This document shows, one piece after another, positions 1-5,320 of a stretch of DNA of 5,320 nucleotides (within the stretch, counting starts at the first letter, position 1; each line of letters opens with the position of its first letter). The DNA comes from an uncultured Eubacteriales bacterium (GTDB taxonomy: Bacteria; Bacillota; Clostridia; Lachnospirales; Anaerotignaceae), in contig CAUHBX010000091.1 of assembly GCA_959604475.1 (NCBI GenBank), positions 1 to 5,320 of the forward strand, written 5' to 3'. The notes below the pieces were generated by a model. That model worked only from the letters and a program-made list of their open reading frames with translations, was not told the origin of the DNA and did not search any database. The position numbers and the translations under genes are program-made.

Positions 1-130
1 TATCCGCATTTATCAGCACGGTGCTTTTAGCACTAACCTCCGGGGCGGCGGGAGTATCGGCAAAGGCGGTAACAGATATTGCTGTAACAGCGGCAATTGT
101 CATTGCCGCCAGTCTCTTTAAAAATTTCAT
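1..130 (-). CDS. Exported protein, N-terminal fragment; probable D-alanyl-D-alanine carboxypeptidase (peptidase S11, DacF-like)
   Basis: Only the first 43 codons are present; the gene runs off the left edge of the window. The frame opens with ATG at 130-128 behind a strong SD (AAAGGAG, 7 nt spacing), which fixes the start. The protein begins MKFLKRLAAM and shows a classic Sec signal peptide: basic residues K2, K5 and R6, a hydrophobic core at about residues 7-23, and a likely signal peptidase I site after AFA at residue 24. The mature part begins DTPAAPEVSAKSTVLINAD. The VSAKSTVLINAD stretch resembles the start of the penicillin-binding S11 domain in DacF/PBP5-type enzymes, where a segment like 'SAKSAxLxDxxTGxVLYEKN' precedes the catalytic SxxK. 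Those enzymes trim the terminal D-Ala from peptidoglycan stem peptides outside the membrane. The catalytic motifs lie beyond the window, so export is well supported but the enzyme identity is an inference from about 12 residues. It sits 13 bp after the PLP enzyme gene and is probably cotranscribed. Confidence 0.68.
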   Translation of the reverse strand, partial: MKFLKRLAAMTIAAVTAISVTAFADTPAAPEVSAKSTVLINAD

Positions 131-137
131 ATGCAGG

Positions 138-144
138 CTCCTTT
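138..144 (-). promoter_or_regulatory. Ribosome binding site of the exported-protein gene
   Basis: AAAGGAG, a near-perfect match to the Gram-positive SD consensus, stands 7 nt before the ATG at 130. Its first base is also the last base of the upstream gene's TGA stop (146-144), so terminating and initiating ribosomes meet here. This supports translational coupling and confirms the short 5' CDS at the window edge as a real gene. Confidence 0.85.
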
Positions 145-1433
145 CAGATAAGTCCCTTGTCCTTCATTGTCTGAATTCCTGTCATTATTCCTATCTTTGC
201 ATGGTGCCAGCTAAGCCCGCCCTGCATATAAACAATATATGGCGGCTTAATCGGCGCGTCAGCGCTAAGCTCTATAGAAGCGCCCTGGATAAATGCTCCG
301 GCGGCCATTATAACATCACAGTCATAGCCGGGCATAGCCCATGGTTCCGGCGTGACATAGCTGTCTACCGGCGCACCCTTCTGAATCCCCTCACAAAATG
401 CGATAACCTTTTCAGCAGAACCCATTTTAATAGACTGGACAATGTCGCCTCTTTTGGCATCTGAAGGCGGAAGCACGTCTATCCCAAGATTCTCAAAAAG
501 CTTTGCTGCAAAAACAGCGCCTTTAACACTTCCGCAAACAACCTGCGGAGCCATAAAAAGTCCCTGGATAAGCATAGGTGTTACCCCAAGGGTTGCGCCT
601 ACCTCCTTACCCATTCCGGGAGCAGTAAGCCTATATGCAGCATTTTCCACATATTCTTCTTTGCCTACGATATACCCGCCAATCGGAGCCATTCCGCCCC
701 CCGGATTTTTTATAAGCGAACCGACACAGAGATCTGCCCCGACATCAGTTGGCTCTGATGTTTCCACAAACTCTCCGTAGCAGTTATCAACCATACAAAT
801 TACGTCGGGACGCTGCTCTTTTATAAATGAAATCAGCTCTCCTATTTTATCTATTGTGAAAGATTCCCTCCATGCGTACCCTCTGGACCGCTGAATTTCA
901 ACAAGCCTAATTTTTTTGTTTGTGAGAGCTTCCTTAATACCGGCATAGTCAAAGGAGCCGTCTTCAAGCAATTCCTTCTGGCTGTAGGTTATTCCGTATT
1001 CCGCCAGACAGCCTTTTTCTTTTCTTATGCCTATAACCCCCTGAAGAGTATCATATGGAAGCCCTACAGGGGAAAAAATTTCATCTCCCGGCCTCAGATT
1101 TCCTGCCAAAGCCACAGTAAGGGCGTGTGTTCCCGATATTACCTGTGGGCGTACAAGTCCGGACTCAGCATGAAATACATCGGCATAAATCTGTTCTAAA
1201 GCTTCTCTGCCCAAGTCATTATAGCCGTAGCCAGTTGTTCCGGCAAAATGAACATCGCTGAGCCTGTTTTTCTGCATTGCATTAAGAACCTTGTACTGAT
1301 TATATTCGGTAATAAGGTCTATATGGGAAAACTTATCATTAAGCTCAGCCTCAGCCCTTTCGGCCATTTTAATTATATCTTCCGAAATTCCATAGTTTTC
1401 TTTAAGAAAACCAGTTATATTCTCATTGTACAT
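144..1433 (-). CDS. PLP-dependent methionine gamma-lyase-like family protein (YnbB / 'aluminium resistance' family)
   Basis: This is a full-length fold-type I PLP enzyme of about 429 residues, matching the family annotated as methionine gamma-lyase family or aluminium resistance protein (B. subtilis YnbB). Numbering here is from the ATG at 1433. Visible family signatures are FAGTTGYGYNDLGRE (about 64-78), RPQVISGTHAL (95-105, probable cofactor-phosphate loop), LRPGDEIF (113-120), IQRSRGYAWR (180-189), VDNCYGEFVE (215-224), whose Asp216 should contact the PLP ring nitrogen, GSLIKNPGGG (238-247), whose Lys242 is the probable Schiff-base lysine, and the C-terminal block with AAGAFIQGASIELSADAPIK (about 377-396). 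The family is related to Cys/Met-metabolism enzymes, which cleave sulfur amino acids, but its natural substrate is not established, so neither activity nor metal resistance should be taken as shown. An in-frame GTG at 1445 would add MESN, but it lies inside the SD AGGTGG that serves the ATG at 1433, so the shorter start is preferred. The gene follows miaA by 17 bp. Confidence 0.93.
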   Translation of the reverse strand: MYNENITGFLKENYGISEDIIKMAERAEAELNDKFSHIDLITEYNQYKVLNAMQKNRLSDVHFAGTTGYGYNDLGREALEQIYADVFHAESGLVRPQVISGTHALTVALAGNLRPGDEIFSPVGLPYDTLQGVIGIRKEKGCLAEYGITYSQKELLEDGSFDYAGIKEALTNKKIRLVEIQRSRGYAWRESFTIDKIGELISFIKEQRPDVICMVDNCYGEFVETSEPTDVGADLCVGSLIKNPGGGMAPIGGYIVGKEEYVENAAYRLTAPGMGKEVGATLGVTPMLIQGLFMAPQVVCGSVKGAVFAAKLFENLGIDVLPPSDAKRGDIVQSIKMGSAEKVIAFCEGIQKGAPVDSYVTPEPWAMPGYDCDVIMAAGAFIQGASIELSADAPIKPPYIVYMQGGLSWHHAKIGIMTGIQTMKDKGLI

Positions 1434-1441
1434 ATTACTTT

Positions 1442-1447
1442 CCACCT
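1442..1447 (-). promoter_or_regulatory. Ribosome binding site of the PLP enzyme gene; decides its start
   Basis: AGGTGG lies 8 nt before the ATG at 1433 and pairs through AGGTG with the CACCU of the 16S rRNA tail. The alternative in-frame GTG (1445-1443) is part of this same element and has only AT-rich sequence with no SD before it. The ATG at 1433 is therefore the more likely start. Confidence 0.7.
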
Positions 1448-1450
1448 GAA

Positions 1451-2386
1451 TTAGATTATTTTCTTATTTTTAAGTTCGTCTACCATTATTTCAATAGCGG
1501 CATCCTTATCTTTGTTTGTCATGTCAATCCATGTTCCCTGTGTCTGCCTTCCGAACCATGTCAGCTGCCTTTTTGCAAAATGTCTGGTATATTTTTTAAT
1601 ATCATCAACTGCTTTTTCCAGCGTTATTTCCCCTTTAAAATAAGGGATAAATTCTTTGTAGCCAAGACCCTGCATACTTACCAGTTCTGTTGAATATCCC
1701 ATATTTATAAGGCCTCTTACTTCCTCTTCAAGCCCATTTTCCATCATAGTATCCACGCGCATATCTATTCTGTCATAAAGCTTGTCCCTATCCATATTGA
1801 GAACAAAAAAAGCAAGATTATATGGCGATTCCTTCTCTTTAGCATTCTTATTATGTTCAGACATTTTCTCGCCTGTAAGCCTGTAATATTCCAGCGCCCT
1901 TGCTACTCTTTTTATATTGTTGGGGTGTATAATCCGTGCATATTCAGGGTCAACATCCTCAAGCATCTTATGAAGTCTCCCCGTCCCCTCATTTTTTGCA
2001 ATGTCATATAACTCGTCACGAATAGCAGAGCCCGTTTCCTCAGTAAAATCGTTGTCATACACCAGGGCATTTATATAAAATCCTGTGCCTCCAACAATCA
2101 TAGGGATGTGCCCACGGCCATATATGCCCTGCATATATTCCTTGGCCTTTTTCTGAAAAACCATCACGTTATACTGCTCGTCAGGATTTATCTCATCAAT
2201 AAGAAAGTGCGGTATCCCGCACATTTCTTCCGCCGTTGGCTTTGCCGTTCCAATATCCATAAATTTATAAACCTGCATTGAATCTCCGGATATTATCTCC
2301 CCGCCAATTTTCTGCGCCAGCATTATAGATAAATCCGTTTTTCCGCAGGCTGTCGGCCCTGCTATTACAATAAGAGGTTTTTTCAT
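1451..2386 (-). CDS. miaA: tRNA dimethylallyltransferase (MiaA)
   Basis: MiaA transfers a dimethylallyl group from DMAPP to N6 of adenosine 37, next to the anticodon, in tRNAs that read codons starting with U. This is the first step towards ms2i6A and improves codon-anticodon stability in the cytoplasm. The 311-residue protein has the usual length and complete signatures: P-loop GPTACGKT (10-17), SGDSMQVYKFMDIGTAKP (33-50) with the conserved Asp35, VGGTGFYINAL (98-108) containing the conserved Thr101, PNNIKRVARALE (155-166), and the C-terminal TRHFAKRQLTWFGR (267-280), a strong family marker. The P-loop has Cys where Ser is most common (GPTASGKT); the site is variable in the family and should not harm function. 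The ATG start gives a methionine shortly before the P-loop, as expected, and has an excellent SD. The gene lies 11 bp after mutL, an association seen across many bacteria. Confidence 0.98.
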   Translation of the reverse strand: MKKPLIVIAGPTACGKTDLSIMLAQKIGGEIISGDSMQVYKFMDIGTAKPTAEEMCGIPHFLIDEINPDEQYNVMVFQKKAKEYMQGIYGRGHIPMIVGGTGFYINALVYDNDFTEETGSAIRDELYDIAKNEGTGRLHKMLEDVDPEYARIIHPNNIKRVARALEYYRLTGEKMSEHNKNAKEKESPYNLAFFVLNMDRDKLYDRIDMRVDTMMENGLEEEVRGLINMGYSTELVSMQGLGYKEFIPYFKGEITLEKAVDDIKKYTRHFAKRQLTWFGRQTQGTWIDMTNKDKDAAIEIMVDELKNKKII

Positions 2387-2393
2387 TGCTTTA

Positions 2394-2399
2394 TCACCT
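2394..2399 (-). promoter_or_regulatory. Ribosome binding site of miaA, overlapping the mutL stop codon
   Basis: AGGTGA lies 7 nt before the miaA ATG and is fully complementary to UCACCU in the 16S rRNA tail. The mutL stop TAG (2400-2398) shares its A and G with this element, so ribosomes ending on mutL stop directly on the miaA loading site. This points to coupled translation. Confidence 0.8.
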
Positions 2400-4392
2400 A
2401 CTGTATTCTTTTAAACTTTTTTTCAAGTTCATATTCTGTCAGCTCTATAATTGTAGGCCTTCCATGGGGGCAGCTGAACGGATTTTTGAGAGATAGAAGC
2501 TTTACAATCAATCCCTCAGCCTCTTTTATAGTCAGCACGTCGCCGCCCTTTACAGCAGCTTTGCACGCCATTGTCGCCAAGCTTAAAAGCTTTTTGTCAT
2601 AAATATTTTTTATATTCTCATTCTTTATAGAATCAATTATATCCATTAAAAACGAAGTAGAAGCAGGCTTATCGAATAAATAAGGAACACCGAGCACATA
2701 AAACTCTCCGTTTTTCTCGGAAAATTTAAATCCAAAGCCTTCAAATTCTTTTATGTTATCCCTAAAAATATCCTTTTCCGCGTCGCTTAATATAAGCCTC
2801 TCACCTGCAACAAGGTTCTGGGAGATAATTTTGCCTTCCCTAAATTTATCTGAAAATTCCTCAAAAAGTATTCTTTCATGAGCAGCGTGCTGGTCAATAA
2901 TAAATAAGCTGCTGTTCTGTTCTATTATCCAATAGGTTGAGAAAACTTGTCCGATTATCCTGTAATTTTCAAAAAACGGCTTTTCATCAGAAAATTCTCT
3001 GAGTTCTTCATTGATACCAGAAGGCTCCTCCGCGTATTCAATTTCGACTTTACGCTCCTGTATAGATTCCTTTATTTTTTCAACCATCTGTTTATGCTCT
3101 TCAATAAGCTCAGTGCCGCCTACAGCATATTCTGCCTTAGGTTCGTTTACGACATCTGATTTTATTCCTTTTAAAAGCATTTCGGCGTATTTCCTATCGT
3201 TATCCGATACAGCTGTATTAAATTTCACAAATCCGGCGGCCTCATCTTTTAAAGATGGCAAGCCTTTTTCCTTCACTTTTTTCCCTTCATTTATATCAGC
3301 AAATATTTTCTGCTGTTCTGGCTTTTCTATTTTATCAGGAGGAATTATGTATTCCTTAGCAGAGGAGGAGGGTTTGCTCTCCCAGTCAGCGCCTTTAATA
3401 AGGACTTTGTCTTTAAATGTATTTACAATACTCTCATATACAAATCTATAAACAGCGTCTTCGTCCCTAAAGCGAACCTCCAGCTTAGCAGGGTGTACGT
3501 TAACGTCTACCATAGAAGGGTCAACACCCATAGAAAGCACATATATCGGGAATTTACCAATCATCAGCCTTGTTTTATATGCTTCCTCGGCAGCGGCCGA
3601 TACGACTTGATTTCTAATAAATCTTCCGTTTATAAACAGATTTTCATAACTCCTGTTAGCCCTTGAAAGTTCAGGCCTTCCTATTAACCCGGAAAGCTTC
3701 ATTTCGTCATTCTGAGCTGAAATATCCAGCATTTTAAACGCTGTATCCTTTCCGTAGACATGGTATACTGCGGTTTTTAAATCGCTGTTGCCTGAAGTAT
3801 GTATTATTACGGTACCGTTATTTATATATTTAAATGAAATTTCGGGATGCCCTAGCACAAACTTCATAACAACGTCAGAAATATAGCCTGCCTCTGTCGA
3901 CGGCTTTTTAAGAAATTTTCTTCTGGCGGGGACATTATAGAATATGTCCTCTATCGTTATAGACGTTCCGTTTGAAGTCCCCTCCGGCCTGATATACTCA
4001 AGTATGCCCCCGTTAATTCTTATTCTTATTCCTGCCTCAGCTTCTCTCGTTTTTGTAACCATCTCAGCCTTTGATACCGCCGCGATACTTGCAAGCGCTT
4101 CGCCTCTGAAGCCAAGAGAAAACACGCTTTCCAAGTCCTCAGCAGAACGAATTTTGCTTGTCGCATGCCTTAAAAATGCTGTTTTGACATCATCGGCAGG
4201 AATACCGCAGCCATCATCGGTAATTCGGATAAATGCCGTTCCTCCGTCCTTTATCTCAACGGTTATATTTCCTGCACCCGCATCAATGGCGTTTTCAATA
4301 AGTTCCTTGACTACGGAGCCAGGCCTTTCGACAACCTCTCCCGCCGCAATCTTATTTATTGTACTGTTGTCAAGAAGTCTGATTTTATTCAT
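2398..4392 (-). CDS. mutL: DNA mismatch repair protein MutL, endonuclease type
   Basis: MutL links MutS mismatch recognition to strand incision. Numbering is from the ATG at 4392 (664 residues). The N-terminal GHKL ATPase is complete: VVKELIENAIDAGAG (27-41) with catalytic Glu30 and Mg-binding Asn34, DDGCGI (59-64), LRHATSKI (74-81), GFRGEALASI (94-103), and GTSITIEDIFYNVPARRKFL (142-161). A transducer domain (VDVNVHPAKLEVRF, 295-308) ends near 330. A charged, low-conservation linker of about 140 residues follows. The C-terminal dimerisation/nuclease domain starts near YRIIGQVFSTYWI (477-489) and has the metal-dependent endonuclease motif DQHA(X)2E(X)4E at 500-511, ACKAAVKGG (609-617), CPHGRP (641-646) and a terminal FKR. 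Such MutLs nick DNA themselves, unlike the MutH-dependent E. coli protein. QNLVAG (525-530) is at the place where related proteins carry a beta-clamp contact. A GTG at 4401 overlaps the mutS stop and would add three residues, but its SD spacing of 2 nt is too short; the family normally starts at the MNKIRLLD methionine. Confidence 0.98.
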   Translation of the reverse strand: MNKIRLLDNSTINKIAAGEVVERPGSVVKELIENAIDAGAGNITVEIKDGGTAFIRITDDGCGIPADDVKTAFLRHATSKIRSAEDLESVFSLGFRGEALASIAAVSKAEMVTKTREAEAGIRIRINGGILEYIRPEGTSNGTSITIEDIFYNVPARRKFLKKPSTEAGYISDVVMKFVLGHPEISFKYINNGTVIIHTSGNSDLKTAVYHVYGKDTAFKMLDISAQNDEMKLSGLIGRPELSRANRSYENLFINGRFIRNQVVSAAAEEAYKTRLMIGKFPIYVLSMGVDPSMVDVNVHPAKLEVRFRDEDAVYRFVYESIVNTFKDKVLIKGADWESKPSSSAKEYIIPPDKIEKPEQQKIFADINEGKKVKEKGLPSLKDEAAGFVKFNTAVSDNDRKYAEMLLKGIKSDVVNEPKAEYAVGGTELIEEHKQMVEKIKESIQERKVEIEYAEEPSGINEELREFSDEKPFFENYRIIGQVFSTYWIIEQNSSLFIIDQHAAHERILFEEFSDKFREGKIISQNLVAGERLILSDAEKDIFRDNIKEFEGFGFKFSEKNGEFYVLGVPYLFDKPASTSFLMDIIDSIKNENIKNIYDKKLLSLATMACKAAVKGGDVLTIKEAEGLIVKLLSLKNPFSCPHGRPTIIELTEYELEKKFKRIQ

Positions 4393-4397
4393 GTCAA

Positions 4398-5320
4398 TCA
4401 CATTCCCTTAATTTTGTTCTGCAAATCAAAAAGTGTCTGCAGAGCCTGTATCGGTGTAAGCGCCATAACGTCTATTCTATTTATTTCATCTATAATCTGG
4501 GTTTCCTGTACGTTAAACATATCTATCTGGACTGCTGCTTCCTCTGAGGCTTCCTTTGCCTCATCCGCCAGCTTCTTTGTTTTCTTAGTTATATCAGCGG
4601 CATTAAGTTTTTTAAGAATTGTATTTGCTCTTTTTATTACTTTATTGGGAAGTCCCGCAAGCCTGGCAACCTGGACACCATAGCTGTGGTCGGCGCCGCC
4701 GCGTTTAATTTTGCGCAGGAATATTATATCCTCGCCTTCCTCTTTTACTGTTATACAGTAGTTTTTAACGCCCGGAAGTTTTCCCTCAAGCTCTGTCAGC
4801 TCATGGTAATGTGTGGCAAATAATGTTTTAGCTCCAAGCTGCTTAATATCAGATATATACTCAAGTACAGCCCAGGCGATTGAAAGACCGTCAAAGGTAC
4901 TTGTACCCCGCCCTATTTCGTCAAGTATAAGAAGACTCTTTTTAGTAGCGTTGTTTAAAATATTTGCAACCTCAGTCATTTCAACCATGAAAGTACTCTG
5001 ACCTGAGGCCAGGTCGTCCGATGCGCCCACCCTTGTAAATATTCTGTCACAAACACCTATTACGGCTTGTGAGGCCGGCACAAACGAGCCTATTTGGGCA
5101 AGGAGTGTTATAATGGCCGTCTGTCTCATATACGTTGACTTACCCGCCATATTGGGACCTGTAATAATTAAAAGCCTGTTGTCACCGCTGTCAAGATAGA
5201 CATCGTTTGATATAAACGCATTAGATGACATTTTCTCAACGGAAGGGTGCCTTCCGTCTTTGATATCAACAATATCCCCGTCATTTACCATCGGCTTAAT
5301 ATAGTTCTGCGTCTGCGCCG
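4398..5320 (-). CDS. mutS: DNA mismatch repair protein MutS, C-terminal part
   Basis: MutS recognises mismatches and small loops and, on ATP binding, becomes a sliding clamp that recruits MutL. About 306 C-terminal residues are visible; the frame stays open to the right edge (first visible residues AQTQNYIKPM), so the 5' end lies outside and the internal ATG at 5291 is not the start. Full MutS proteins have roughly 850-880 residues. Visible numbering: IKDGRHPSVE (about 19-28), Walker A GPNMAGKST (54-62), FTRVGASDDLASGQSTFMVE (94-113, signature loop), Walker B LLILDEIGRGTSTFDG (129-144), FATHYHELTELE (167-178, switch His), and HSYGVQVARLAGLP (211-224). A Lys/Ala/Glu-rich segment follows, then QIDMF (265-269), matching the beta-clamp-binding consensus, and a conserved tail with MALTPIQALQTLFDLQNKIK (285-304). 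The order HSYGVQVA and the tail without an Smr domain mark MutS1, not MutS2. mutL starts 5 bp downstream. Confidence 0.98.
   Translation of the reverse strand, partial: AQTQNYIKPMVNDGDIVDIKDGRHPSVEKMSSNAFISNDVYLDSGDNRLLIITGPNMAGKSTYMRQTAIITLLAQIGSFVPASQAVIGVCDRIFTRVGASDDLASGQSTFMVEMTEVANILNNATKKSLLILDEIGRGTSTFDGLSIAWAVLEYISDIKQLGAKTLFATHYHELTELEGKLPGVKNYCITVKEEGEDIIFLRKIKRGGADHSYGVQVARLAGLPNKVIKRANTILKKLNAADITKKTKKLADEAKEASEEAAVQIDMFNVQETQIIDEINRIDVMALTPIQALQTLFDLQNKIKGM
4404..4409 (-). promoter_or_regulatory. Probable ribosome binding site of mutL inside the end of mutS
   Basis: AAGGGA occurs within the last codons of mutS, 11 nt before the mutL ATG at 4392. That spacing is at the long end. 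A GTGA at 4401-4398, 5 nt before the ATG, is a weaker alternative. Either way initiation depends on sequence overlapping the mutS 3' end, which suggests mutL translation is coupled to mutS. Confidence 0.5.

Noticed and set aside
131..143. Possible terminator or promoter between the PLP enzyme and the exported gene
   Set aside because: Only 13 bp are available, occupied largely by the SD, with no room for a hairpin or a -35/-10 pair outside coding sequence.
21..464. Plus-strand open frame of 147 codons opposite the exported gene and the PLP enzyme
   Set aside because: It lies antisense to two well-supported genes, has no recognisable domain, and crosses a gene junction on the other strand.
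442..780. Plus-strand open frame of 112 codons rich in Pro and Ser
   Set aside because: It is the complement of conserved PLP-enzyme codons; Pro/Ser richness is typical of antisense frames opposite Gly-rich coding sequence.
3011..3451. Plus-strand open frame of 146 codons rich in Ser and Phe
   Set aside because: It is antisense to the MutL linker; the composition mirrors Lys/Glu/Asp codons on the other strand and shows no family signature.
3944..4411. Plus-strand open frame of 155 codons with hydrophobic stretches
   Set aside because: It is antisense to the conserved MutL ATPase domain; the apparent membrane segments come from reverse-complemented conserved codons.
5289..5291. Internal ATG as a possible start of a short MutS-like protein
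   Set aside because: The frame continues upstream to the window edge with family-like sequence (AQTQNYIKP), so this is an internal methionine of a truncated mutS.
1..5320. Possible novel defence or mobile system
   Set aside because: Every stretch is covered by recognisable housekeeping genes in a conserved order, with no direct repeats, inverted terminal repeats, integrase, or abrupt change in base composition that I could see.

Overview
The window looks like an ordinary chromosomal housekeeping stretch from a Gram-positive anaerobe of the Clostridia, probably Lachnospiraceae-like. This rests on the gene order, frequent ATA and AGA codons, moderate GC by eye, strong Shine-Dalgarno (SD) sites, and endonuclease-type MutL. 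The placement is an inference from style and synteny, not a phylogenetic result.

All supported genes lie on the minus strand and read from the right edge to the left: 3' part of mutS (4398-5320, cut by the window edge), mutL (2398-4392), miaA (1451-2386), a PLP-dependent enzyme of the methionine gamma-lyase-like/'aluminium resistance' (YnbB) family (144-1433), and the first 43 codons of an exported protein that resembles the N-terminus of a D-alanyl-D-alanine carboxypeptidase (1-130, cut by the window edge). Gaps between genes are only 5, 11, 17 and 13 bp, and two stop codons overlap the next gene's ribosome binding site. No terminator hairpin is apparent between genes, so the set is probably one transcription unit with translational coupling. 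No stretch of 300 bases lacks a gene.

MutS and MutL form the mismatch-repair core. MutS carries the complete ABC-type ATPase and a QxxxF sliding-clamp-binding motif. MutL carries both the GHKL ATPase and the DQHA(X)2E(X)4E endonuclease site, so this is the nick-directed, MutH-independent form of repair. MiaA prenylates A37 of tRNAs that read UNN codons. The PLP enzyme has an undefined physiological substrate, and the exported protein probably acts on peptidoglycan. The mutS-mutL-miaA order is widely conserved. In Bacillus subtilis hfq follows miaA and ynbB lies a little further on; here hfq is absent from that spot and the YnbB-like gene follows miaA directly.

I found no mobile element, CRISPR array, RNA gene, prophage piece or new defence-like system. 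The observations below are modest: start-site corrections, coupling signals, the uncharacterised PLP enzyme, and the partial exported gene.
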